Shown piece by piece: positions 52,401 through 62,900 of a DNA stretch of 64,000 bases (its first letter is position 1; each line of letters begins with the position of its first letter). The stretch lies in contig OZ038322.1 of NCBI GenBank assembly GCA_964035795.1, positions 16,105,447 to 16,169,446 on the forward strand. Reading direction: 5' to 3'. This DNA comes from Pterobdella sp. o SKG-2022 (lineage: Eukaryota; Annelida; Clitellata; Hirudinida; Piscicolidae). A program made the translations under genes and the position numbers. The notes under the pieces are model-generated. The model was given only the letters and a program-made list of their open reading frames with translations. It was not told where the DNA came from and searched no databases.

Positions 52401-55239
52401 AATTCTGCTTATAATTCGACGTGAAACCAGATTTACTATGACCATTATCAATACAATATTATTATTTTTATTAGCACTAGTAGTGACAAACTTAACTGAC
52501 AGGCTTAACGGTTTTGAGCATTTTGATGGCATACTTTTCAATGGTCCTATGGGCCTCCCCAAACAACGAAAAGCCTTCACTAGCCTGTCAAGAAAAACAT
52601 TATTTGGCAGCAATTAATATTAAGAATTGTTTACGTAAACTAGTGGTGTTTGTTGCAATCAATATTTACTACTAGTAGTAGTAGTACTACTACTACTACT
52701 ACTAAAAATGAAATCGTTATTATTATTATGACCTGCGGCTGAGGCTCTCTCACGCCGATTCTAGCAAACACGTCACCAAAAGCTGCAGAAGGATTTAGGT
52801 TATTTTTAGAAATGCATAGTGAAATAAATTAAATTTTGGATACAAAACAATTCTAACACATGTATAATTATTATTTTTCAAATTTATTTGAGAAATCATT
52901 AATATATTTATATATTTGAAAACAAATTGGTGAATTCAAATAAGTTAAATTATTATAAACATTAACCATTAGAAAAATATTAATTTATTTATAAAAAAAT
53001 AATCGATTTCTGAATTATTAAGTAATCAAAGATGTTAGAATTGTGATTATGAAACATCAAAAACACATAATAGCTCGGCAATGTCATCAGGGCTTATAGC
53101 TCAGTGGTAGAGCATTCGACTGCAGATCGAGAGGTCGCCGGTTCAAATCCGGCTGGGCCCTTGTTTTTTTATTTTTCGAAATATTCTATGAGATAAGAAC
53201 ATCTTTCTATTGTTTTCATTTTAATCTTACATTTTATACAAAATTATGGTTTTTACGAATTAAAATTCCTTATTTAGAAATATATTTTTTTAAAAAAGAA
53301 AACCGCATAAAACAATACCTCTGTGAGCTTGTGAGAGTTCATAGAAGGCCAAAAGAAGCCTCTTAATGTGACTCACCAGCACCCGGTATGTGCTAGACAT
53401 TTTTTCCATCTCCTCCAGCTTCTTTACCAAGCCATCTTCAGCAGTTATTATTATTAAGTTGAATGCATTTAAAAGTCAATACACAGAACATATCATGTTT
53501 TATAATACTGTTTTCACACATTACTTGATAATTTTAAATAAAACTAGAGCTGCATAAATTTTTTATTTAAGTGTGGAAACCTCAAACATTTTTTCTCTCC
53601 CATTATCTATAGAACATCAATCTTTGCCATTATCTATAGAACATCAATTTGAGGAATTCATACATTTATTAAAAATAAAGCTATAAATTTTCGTTAAGTA
53701 TGGCTTTACCATGAAGCATTAGCATGTTAATAAATGTATAAATCTCTCTAATTGATGGTCTATGGATAATTACTATATAAAACATACATAAGATGTCTGA
53801 AAAGTTCTTTAACATTTTATAAGAATTATTGCAAAAGTAATTATTAACAAAATTAATAAAAGAATTATAGTAATAGTAATAATATTTAAATGTGTAATAG
53901 TGACCATTGCAAAGAATAGCCCTCGAAAGCCCTAATGTGTCTGCAGTTGAAGAATTCATTGACTCTACCAGTCGGTGCTTCACTTTTTTTAGAACTTTAA
54001 ATAACATAGAAATTTTTTTCAAAAATGGATATTTAATTTTTCAAAAAAATATGAATAACAAAAAAAATTATTAGTATGCTTTGAATTCATCATTGGAAAA
54101 CATTTTTTAGAAATTTTGTCCAATAAATTTAACAAAAATGTGGCCAAAACTAAAATAAAACAATAAATTACTCAAGTCAAGAGTTTTCCCTTGTTTTGGA
54201 TCAGCATGCAGTTTGTTGTAGTTGATGATAACATCACCCTGAAAAAATATGCCTAATTAAATGCATTTCTCAATATTATGTAAAATTATATAATATAATT
54301 TACAACAAAAGCCAGTTTTAAATAAATTTTTCATATAGTCAGTCAACTGTTAGGTCACACATAAGTTAGGTATAAATTGATATGCTAGATGGTGTGCTTT
54401 TACCAAGTGAACCAATGGAAAATAATTAACAATGTTATTATCCATGAATAATCAGAATATTGATGGCTTCAATAGAAAGCATTCAACAAACCTTGATGCT
54501 CTGAATCATCTTTGCCACCTCAAGCTTGGTTGACCCTTTGACTGATGTGTGATTAATGGCTATGAGTTCATCTCCTGATGCTAATGTACCATCTAAGTGT
54601 GCTGGAGTGTTATCAAATACCTGGAGTGGAGATATGTGAAAGTGTATTACTATTTAATACTGTTTATTATTGTATTTATGTTTAATATTGTATTATTTAG
54701 TGTTTAATATTATATCATTTATTAACTAAAGTTACAAAAATGAATAATTCAGTTTTATATTTTAATGTCTATATATTTGAGAGTAATGAAAAAATTTTCT
54801 TATTGAGATGTAATGATTTAAACCTGCACAATAAAGAGGCATGGGCAATAAGGTGCTCCTCCCCCTATACTAATTCCTACCTTTTAATGTGGAAAAAACA
54901 TTTTTGTATGAAATACTGTTTTTGCTTTTCTTTTTTTTATTAGATTATAATCAGTGTACAAAATTTTCAATTTTACCAAATTCTGGGCATCTTTTTGAAG
55001 AGTTACACTCCCAGAGGTAACTGACATGCCCCTATGAAAAAAAATATGAACAATGATTAAATTAGCAAATACGCTGGTAGAAAATGATTCTGTCCATCTT
55101 TGTACACAACATATTAAACACAAACTACTAATAATGTCAATGTGAAAAACCTACAAACTAACATTTTATCCTCGCCCATGTAAAATTCATCAGGATAGTC
55201 ATACATTTTTGTAATAGCTCTAGGTGAAACACCAATCAT
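49467..55239 (-). CDS. PICK1: PICK1 (PDZ and BAR domain protein interacting with C kinase)
   Basis: PICK1 is a peripheral membrane scaffold; the PDZ domain binds C-terminal motifs of receptors, transporters and PKC alpha, and the BAR (arfaptin homology) domain dimerises and senses curved membranes. Fourteen exons give 431 residues (human 415). PDZ about 34-118: VTLQKDAQNL, VGISIGGGAPYCPCLF, VFDNTPAHLDGTLASGDE, KGSTKLEVAKMI. Linker: LKKVKHRLVESM and STADTLGLSRAILCN. BAR about 152-365: LLAFYELSQAHRAFGDVFA, DMNTYLNKAIPDTKLTI, KYLDAKFEYL, SYCLKVKEMDDEEY, VVFQLQRLVSAM, ADIFPIEVDL. An acidic tail follows. Exons: 55239-55163, 55031-54977, 54880-54824, 54620-54492, 54238-54172, 53994-53905, 53435-53319, 52782-52733, 52584-52501, 52358-52266, 51465-51365, 51281-51187, 49869-49766, 49643-49467. 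The start is the first ATG after an in-frame TAG; a second ATG 11 codons on (MYDYPDEF) aligns better with the vertebrate start. Confidence 0.96.
50945..51102 (-). mobile_element. SINE copy (family A), most complete, in PICK1 intron
   Basis: On the minus strand a tRNA-like head reads GGCCCGCATAGCTCAATTGG (A-box), then a B-box-like GATTCGATTG. The body is shared with the copies at 14583 and 48500 (TTGCTCCAAATTTAACGTAG on the plus strand). It lies in the intron 49870-51186, same orientation as PICK1. Confidence 0.65.
52669..52703. repeat. Palindromic trinucleotide repeat (TAG)n(TAC)n
   Basis: TACTACTAGTAGTAGTAGTA, then CTACTACTACTACTAC: a TAG run passes into a TAC/CTA run, which makes it self-complementary. 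It is in a PICK1 intron. Confidence 0.85.
53090..53161 (+). tRNA. tRNA-Cys (anticodon GCA)
   Basis: The 72-base cloverleaf is intact. Acceptor GGGCTTA pairs with TGGGCCC (two G-U pairs); D-stem GCTC/GAGC; anticodon stem TTCGA/TCGAG with loop CTGCAGA, giving GCA at loop positions 34-36; T-stem GCCGG/CCGGC with loop TTCAAAT. The discriminator is T (U73), the Cys identity base. Internal A-box TAGCTCAGTGGTAGAGC and B-box GGTTCAAATCC are good, and a run of seven T starts at 53164 as a Pol III terminator. It has no intron. It lies in the PICK1 intron 52783-53318, on the opposite strand. Confidence 0.97.
53600..53650 (+). repeat. Short tandem duplication
   Basis: CCATTATCTATAGAACATCA occurs twice, about 29 bases apart, next to the family-1 hairpin at 53647-53753, in a PICK1 intron. 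Confidence 0.75.
53647..53753. repeat. Inverted-repeat element, family 1, PICK1 intron
   Basis: AATTTGAGGAATTCATACAT, then TTATT, mirrors AATAAATGTATAAATCTCTC at 53730-53749. The core is AGCTATAAATTTTCGTTAAG. The tail CATAAGATGTCTGAAAAGTT is at 53788-53807. Confidence 0.65.
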
Positions 55240-56479
55240 CTAGCCAGAAAAATGAGTTTTTATTGCTTAATAGCCGATCGATAGGGTTTTCCTAATAAAC
55301 CGAAAAGATTTTGAATGAAGTTATGAATTTGTATAAAGTTTTTTTTTTCAAAAAAATAATTTTAAAATCATTATACAATTCATTTCACTTTAATATGCAA
55401 AAATCAAGATGTTTTGTAGAGTTTAATATATCGATATGCCTTAAATTTTTTTAAAAATTTAAAAATGCTTGTTTCTATTAAATAATTTAAAAATAATTTC
55501 ATTAAAGCGCAAGCCAGTATAAATTTAAAATATTTTTAAAATAAAATTTTAAATTAAATCTTTTTAATCTTGTTGCTTCAAAACATAAATTTTAAAGTTT
55601 ATAGAACTTCTTATTAATATCAATACTAACACATTTACTGAAATCTCACGCAAACTTATAAGTAACATTGATTACCTCTGTACAATGATTTGCACAATTA
55701 TTCGACATCATAGGCAGAAAATGCAATCAAAATAAAAGATCTACTATGTAAAACAAAAAAAGAAGAATTAATATAGCAATAGAGATTTGGTGAAAATACA
55801 ATTAACATTTGTTGCATCAGTCAAAACATTCACCTATGTTTTAGTCAAAAAAGAAATATACTGTTCAGCCAAGTCCAATAAATTTAGTGAAAACGTTTAC
55901 TTGATGTATACGAAATTTAAGAATATGAAGTAAATAAATAAATAATAGCATAATAATAGTCTTAATTTTTGTTCTGTACACATTTTTACTATAGCCAGAT
56001 AAGCTAAAGGAAATATAATGAGATTAGATGTAGACGTAGACTATGCTCGAAATCAGAAAACAATGATACAAAATTATTAACTTTATTCTTCGATACATTG
56101 CGTTCTAATTGTTTCAAACAAGATTCCACTTCAAGCCTCACAGCGAAATAAATTTTTATATTGGTGTTCAAATACCAGAAAAATGACACGAGTGCCTAAA
56201 AATCCAACACACTTCCAAATTCACGTACATGCACAAGCATTCTGTTCATAATTCAATAAGAAACTTAACTTACTAACGACCTGTTTTAATTCATACACAT
56301 TTGCTGAAAATTATTTTGTGAAAATCTAAATCAATAATGAGCGTAAATCAGTAATGAAATAATCATTATTTCAAGCTGACCGAGTAATGGTCCAAGTACT
56401 TTGAACAAAACTTTCAAATTGAAAAAAAATAAAGACACATTTTGATAATTCCAGAAGAGAAATCATCACAAAGTATTTA

Positions 56480-56575
56480 TTTAACAAAATTCACCAAGCT
56501 TTCGTAAAAAAGCTTACATTACCAGGTGATATCACTTGAAAATTTTCTTACGAAAAGCTTTGTTAATTGAGACAA
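56480..56575. repeat. Inverted-repeat element, family 2
   Basis: AACAAAATTCACCAAGCTTT and CGTAA mirror TTACGAAAAGCTTTGTTAAT imperfectly, around a centre reading GGTGATATCACTTG. A related centre (GTGATATTACTTG) is in the copy at 2970-3124. Confidence 0.6.
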
Positions 56576-56763
56576 ATATATACATTTTGCTTGTTTCTTA
56601 TATTCTTGTTTTAAGCTTTACTACGTTTTAGAAATTTTAGTTATTAAAATAATTTATTAACTTGAATTTTTCTAAACTCTGTGTAACGTTTTTTTAGAGT
56701 TATTGAGTCGATTTTAAAGACTAATAAAATTTCTTAGTTTCAAAACTAGACCTCATTGAAGCT

Positions 56764-56769
56764 TTTATT
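56764..56769 (-). promoter_or_regulatory. Poly(A) signal of the cysteine-rich gene
   Basis: AATAAA on the minus strand, 40 bases after the TAA at 56811-56809. Confidence 0.5.
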
Positions 56770-56808
56770 CAACAATTTTCAACATATCCAATATTTAAAA
56801 AAAATTTT

Positions 56809-59704
56809 TTAATTTTTAGCCTTCTTTATGGGTTCACATATATAGTTAGGCTCGATTCCTGGTTTTTTGGTAGAGATAATGCACTTTTCATCGTCCTTGC
56901 ATGCCAACTTTAATCATTTTAATAATTTAAAAAACAATGACTCGATTTTTCATATAAGCTTTTTATCATTCACTAAACTAAATTGAATTAAACTAAACTA
57001 AACTAAACTAAACTAAACTGAACCTGTAAAGTTTTCAATCGGTAAGTAACAGAAATAATGATAACAACATTAATTATAGCATCATGATTATCAAAATAAA
57101 ATTTAAGTTACAATGAAATATTAGCAAAAATTAAAAAACCACCGAACAACGAATTATCTGAGCGTTGTCACGAAAAATTATCAGTAATAACTTCCCAAAC
57201 AGCTTTTCAGAATTTCTGGTCATTAGCCTTGCATATGAGTTTTCCTTAGTCCGACAAAAAGTGTGAGATCCAATGATATCATACTTTTTTAGTTTTTCAT
57301 CATATATATAACAATTCCAAATGAATATAATAATTTATGTTTTTGGTTTACGGAATTTGCTGAAAATTTCATGCAGATCAAGTACCCAATGGCGTAAATA
57401 GATATGTTTACAAATTTTTTCATTGCTACGTTTCAAAAAACCTAATAGAAAAGTTGTTGAGTAAAAATAGAAAAATGAACTTTTTATAAACATTGATGCA
57501 TACAATGCAAATTAACCAATACAATAATCAGTACTTAGCTGCAAGTTTAAGTTGTAGCCGATTTGTGTACTGGGCTAGTTTAGTTCTAGCTACAAGTTTT
57601 GTGTACACCAAATGAATCTTGAAATTAACTTTAGTTGTGTTCAAAAAGTTATGTTATTAATATAACTTGTGAAAGGTGGAATAGATATGAAAAGATGTAA
57701 TAATTATGGTTGATGTAGATACATCTATTTGAAAAAGAAGCTTAACTTTTCGATTTTGAATTTCATCTCTACAACAGCAATTTTATAAAAAAAAATGCCT
57801 CATAAAAGTCTCAAAACCGATTGAAACCCACCTCTTTGCACGGGTTCTCACACAAACAGGTCTGACAACCGTTTGCATCGAAGAAATATCCTGACTTCTC
57901 ACAACATACTGTGCACTTGACCTCTTTGCACCTTGTGACTACAAATTGATATCAACATGTAGCACTAGTTTTAACTTTTTTAAACTTGAAAAAATGAATT
58001 AATAATTATTTGTTTATTCCCATAAAAACAATTTTCAAACCCTGAATTATATTTTTTTATCCGGCAAGAAAATATTTTCTCAAAGTTTATTCAACCTCGT
58101 TTTGAAAAGTTTTAAATGTATTTCGTGTTGAAAACTTATGTTAGCTGTAAAAAATCCTTCTATCATTTATTTTCGAAACTCAACGTTTTATGATAAGGTT
58201 ATACTTATCGAAAATTATACCTTTTAGCTTTTATTTTAAATAAATGTGTGAATCCTCAATAGATGTTTTTAAAGTTTAATTACTAAACAAGAATTGAAAT
58301 ATTTTTTAAACCTTGTTTTTTTAAAATGATATGTTGGTTCAATGCTTGAAATTTCATAAAATAATTGAAATTGAATTCTCGATCAATCATTATCCTTCAT
58401 ATTAACACGGTTTTCCGTTTATTCAACTATCACTAAGATCAACGAGTTAATTGCATTGAAAACAGTTTCTCATATTTTCCTTTCAGAATAATTTTTTAAA
58501 AGCTATTTGTGCAACTCTTACAAATATTTTAAAACTCCTTTCATCATCCTTTATAATTTATATAACCATTTTATAATTACTATAATCTTTTTAGATAATT
58601 CATATTATAGTTTGGTAAGAAAATGTTAAACGTTTGATGCAACGAAAACTCACACGACTGATGCACGGCAGACTTGTAGGTGGCTCCATTACCATAGCCT
58701 TCCGGAGCTGGAAAGTCCTTCATCACACACTCGCAACCCTTGCCACACAAACTGTTCTAGTCACAATAATAATGAAAAATATATGTTAATTATAATTTAA
58801 TTCAGAATTGAATGGTTAATTCTTTATTCAAATTCTAATTAATTCATTTTAATATGATAATTATGAATGTGATATACCCTTATACTGCAAAAGTTGGCGC
58901 AAATAGTGCAAGAACATGATAGGTTGGTGGTTCCCTTGTAAGTTATTCGTTTGTTACATGGGAATCCTTTATCAGGACAATCGGGACATTCTTCAGCAAT
59001 AACTACAGTGAAGTGATATTTGGAATTAGAGGAGATACCTGGTTTTTGACTGCTTAGAAGCCAGATAAAGATAGTTATAATATATCAGATTTATATGGCT
59101 TTTCTACTATTCAACATAATTTTGCAAAAACTTCAACCAAAAAGCTACTTTCGATTCAAATTGGTAGAGTGCAAATAAATATAGAGGATTATATTGTTTC
59201 TAGTTTTCTAACAACATTTTTTTATTAACTTGTTTGAAATCATTATTTATTGAATGAAAAGTTTTGTAACTCGTCATTTGAAAACTTAAAAAAGTTATTT
59301 AGTTCACTTTTTAAAGATTGTATTGAAGTCATCAAAAAGGTCATTCTATCGATTTTACACACTGAAAAGCCAAAATACCCGATTGTCATATAAAAATTTG
59401 GCACTCTTGAACAAATTTTTTTACTCAGTTTTAACTGCCTAATATATTCAATAAAACTTATAATGACAGATAATTTGTTTTTCTTAACGGTCAAATATAA
59501 AGCTTATAACACGAGTTTCGAACAAAATATCTGTGGCCATATAGAACTTTCACACCGTTCTAATTTAATATTCATTAAAGATTTTGTTTAAAATTTTATA
59601 ATTATTTTCAATAATTATTTTTATTCAAATTTTATCATATAAATTTAATTTCAAGCTTTACCTCTGGTAATTACAGCGCAAACCAAAATAGCTTTTAAAA
59701 TCAT
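56809..59704 (-). CDS. Small secreted cysteine-rich protein with antistasin-like module
   Basis: Five exons give 158 residues, in frame throughout: 59704-59662, 59002-58878, 58756-58654, 57938-57832, 56907-56809. Residues 1-17 form a hydrophobic signal peptide (MILKAILVCAVITRVIA). The mature chain of about 141 residues has 21 cysteines. Residues 94-124 fit an antistasin-type pattern, C-x4-C-x2-CC-x3-GY-x2-D-x2-GC-x2-C-x-C (GYFFDANGCQTCLC). Antistasins are often serine-protease inhibitors, but activity here is only a possibility. Residues 20-66 hold ten cysteines in a pattern I do not recognise. One N-glycosylation sequon (NLS, residue 41). The C-terminal part ends in KKAKN. Its start lies 234 bases behind the integrin stop, same strand. 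Exon choice is supported by frame continuity and cysteine content; no full-length homologue comes to mind. Confidence 0.75.
56980..57023. repeat. (AAACT)n microsatellite
   Basis: About seven perfect AAACT units after two degenerate ones, in the last intron of the cysteine-rich gene. Confidence 0.9.
58185..58255. repeat. Fragment of inverted-repeat family 1
   Basis: ACGTTTTATGATAAGGTTAT, then ACTTATCGAAAATTATA, matches one arm of the 21898 copy. It lies in an intron of the cysteine-rich gene. Confidence 0.55.
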
Positions 59705-59737
59705 TTTCTAATTAATACTGCTTCGTTGTGTTCGTCA

Positions 59738-59745
59738 TATTTATA
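59738..59745 (-). promoter_or_regulatory. TATA-like box of the cysteine-rich gene
   Basis: TATAAATA on the minus strand, about 34-41 bases upstream of the ATG at 59704. If used, transcription would begin only about 5-15 bases before the start codon. In such AT-rich DNA the match could be chance. Confidence 0.35.
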
Positions 59746-59904
59746 GAACAAAAATCTATTGAAAGCTAAAAAACATATTTCAAGCAAACATTTGACTCAA
59801 ACATAAAAAGTATTTACTCGAAAAATCTATATTTCTAGCAATTATTTTCATTGTATCAAAATTGATTTCAGTTCATAACCTTAGTTTCGAAATATTCAAT
59901 TGAT

Positions 59905-59910
59905 TTTATT
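59905..59910 (-). promoter_or_regulatory. Poly(A) signal of the integrin gene
   Basis: AATAAA on the minus strand, 29 bases after the TGA at 59941-59939, within the 234-base spacer to the next gene. Confidence 0.5.
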
Positions 59911-59938
59911 AAAAGTCGGAAATAATATTATCAAGATA

Positions 59939-62900
59939 TCAATCAGTTTCTTCTTTGCATTCTTCAATGAAGTCTTTCACGGCTTTTTGTGATAAACGTT
60001 TCGACTCTCTTCTTTTTTCTATCAGCATTTCATGTTTCTTGCGTTTGAAAAACCCTAACTGTAATAAATTTCAAATTCATTTGAATATATCTGTAAAATA
60101 TATGCGTTCCAACACACTCGCTTCCAATCCCATGTTTAACGCCACGTCAATCATCATAGATCTCAATTACCCAAAAATACACCTACTAAAGACAAACAAA
60201 AGTTCAGTTAAATAAGCTTTTTGTGTTTATAATTTGAGTTATCATTACGATATCAAAGAAATCTTTGTATTCATAATGTATCACATCAACCATATCAGTA
60301 AAGGATTAAAACTAAGTTCACATCATGTTTTATTAAGCCACTTTCTAAAATGGAATAGTACCTTTTTGAGAATTAAGCCGAGTATAAGCACAACGACAAG
60401 GCCTATTAGGATACATAGGATGATCAGCCAGTATGGGGTAGGAGCGGGTGGAATACTTCCCGAAGATTGGGACACTATCTATGTGGGTTGTAGTGATTTT
60501 GAGTTTTTTGTGAGTTATCGGAGTATTGGGAATCTATTTTAAAATATTTAAATTTGGTTACATACTTCAAAAAAAAGAGATTCTTTTTTGTAAGATCCAG
60601 ATAAAAAATTTTCTTTGGAAGTTTTGACGACAGCCGGTGTTAGAAACAAATTGGTGTAATAAATAAAATTTTCAAATTTCTATGGAAGGAATTGTTTTAA
60701 TTTTTCATCGTTTGAAAAACTATTGAAATTTTATATTAAGAAACTCTGTACAAAACCAAGTATTTAAGCTTTTCTCAACCTGCAGTTTTCCTAATAATTC
60801 CCCGCTAATGTTGTTTTTGATGGTGACATCAATAGATTGGTCGTGGTGCAAGTAAGGAATGGAAAACCTCGAAAAATCTTTTCCCAAACTCGACTAGAAG
60901 ATTTTCAAGAATTTTGAAAAAGTAATATTAGATAATTTTATTTTTTAACTAAACTAGCCTATTAACAAAAAACGATTTTATCAAACACTTCTATTAACTG
61001 AATAATAATACGCAGCTTTTCGTAAGTTAAACTCACATTATCTATTAGACTAACTGGCATTGTATAATTGATAATTTGAGTTCAACTTACGAAAAGCTTC
61101 GTATTATTATTCAGTTAATAGAAGTGTTTGATAAAATCGTTTTTTATAATTGTACTTGATATTCTTAAAAAATAAACAATTTTTATTTAAATTTAATTCA
61201 CTTTTTAATGTAAAAACTACTTGATGAAACAATTAAAAAAATGCTTTTATGACTTTTATTAATTCACGAAGCTTTGTGATCTTAAAAAAATACTATCAAC
61301 AGGTTACCTTGAGAGCTTCGTGAGTTTATAAGACTGACAAAAGCATTGTTTTCTACTGTTTTATTTGAATGTTTTTTGATATTGCTATAAAAGTATAGGT
61401 ACCAGTTTAATTGATGAATTTTCCAGAAGAGAACTTTCTAGATATTGAGAAAGGCTTTCAGAATTATTGGTGAAAGTGTGAACGGGTTGAATTATTTCTC
61501 CGGATTTTCCTTTTTTGAAAACTACCTGCAAACATAATAAAACTTGAAAAGTTTTCATTAAAACTTCAAGTATTCTTACAGAAATTTCTGTTTCAAGACA
61601 ACACAAATCAATGTTGAAAGCACTGAAGGGCTCATAAACTTCAATTTCAAATTGAGGATGAGTCAAGCTGTTTCTAATGTCATAAAAGTGGTTAGTGGAA
61701 AAGGAATAACCAATGGGGACTTTGTGCAACAGTGAAGAATCCAGAGATGCACTGAAACAAAACAACTCACAATGAATTCACTTATAACTAGAAAAATAGT
61801 GCATTTATCTCTCAATTACACAAACTTTCAACTTTTTTTCTTTAAACTATATTGAGTATTTTATCAGTTTAGAACTATTTAATTTAATTAGTATTTGGTA
61901 TTTTTCGACTTAATGATTGATTATTAATTAATTATTTAAAAGTTGAAGCAACTTGAAGGCGGTGAGAGTGGAGTTAAAATGAGGTTCGAAGACGGCTTTT
62001 GAAGTCCCATAAATAACATCGTATGCATTCACTTGTTTGTCATCTACGACAGAATGCTCAAAATGAAAATATATTTCAAGAGTGGATTCTGTCAAGGCTT
62101 CAGGACAGTTGCATTTTTCTACAACGTAACCTGACTTTGTACCCCACGTTCTCTTGCAGTCGATTTTAAAACATGACATATTTGTGCTGACTGATTTCAA
62201 AGTTGCCCAGCTGAAGCGAAGTTTTTAAAATATTTATATTAATAAATACTCTTTCTTTGAATTTATAAACAAATAATTTAAAAAAAACCTTCACTAGATT
62301 TTTTAATACTCGAAATTTCAACGGCAAAAGTTATAAATGAAAAAAAATTAAACTTTTTACACTTTTTTTAAATGATTACATGAAAAATATGAAAACCTGG
62401 GATGATTTAGCGTGATTGTAGTATCAAAAGCAGTTTCTCCTTCGTTTGTCAACAGGCCTTTCACAATGCTTCTTCCCTGGAACCCTATGTCGTAAGGAAT
62501 CTTTTCTTCCAACAAAACCATTTTTATCAACGTATCTCTGGAACTTGTTTTTCGTCTTTGAAATGTTAACTGTTGTTGATAAGTCAATTTTTCAAACATT
62601 TTCAAATTTAATCTTGTGTTAAAAATTATAAAAAACTTTTTCATGGATAATTTTCCATTTGAACTCAAACAAAATGCGACAAAAATATGTTATTGAGATG
62701 AAACTTATATTGTGGGCCATTATCAAGTAACTGACTTGATCTTACAATTACGTATTCTTGATAAAATATTAGTCATAGGATTTTTTGAGTCCAAACTCCA
62801 ATTACTAACGACGATACTAAAATATCAGTTATAAAAAACCACCTTATAGTTGTATTGCTTGGTGATGGTTGGTGTAAGCATAGGACCCGATGCTGCATCC

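Larger units (their letters stand above)
55240..56808. other. Spacer between PICK1 start and the cysteine-rich gene stop
   Basis: AT-rich. It should contain the PICK1 promoter and 5' UTR. I see the hairpin element 56480-56575 and the cysteine-rich gene poly(A) signal, and nothing that looks coding. Confidence 0.5.

Noticed and set aside
53640..53810. Spaced short repeats that could suggest a CRISPR array
   Set aside because: The repeats are two tandem units and a hairpin transposon in an animal intron, not regular repeats with unique spacers.
61385..61765. A single continuous 126-codon minus-strand reading frame
   Set aside because: It spans two integrin exons (61751-61580 and 61525-61403) and the short open intron between them; splicing gives the better integrin match.
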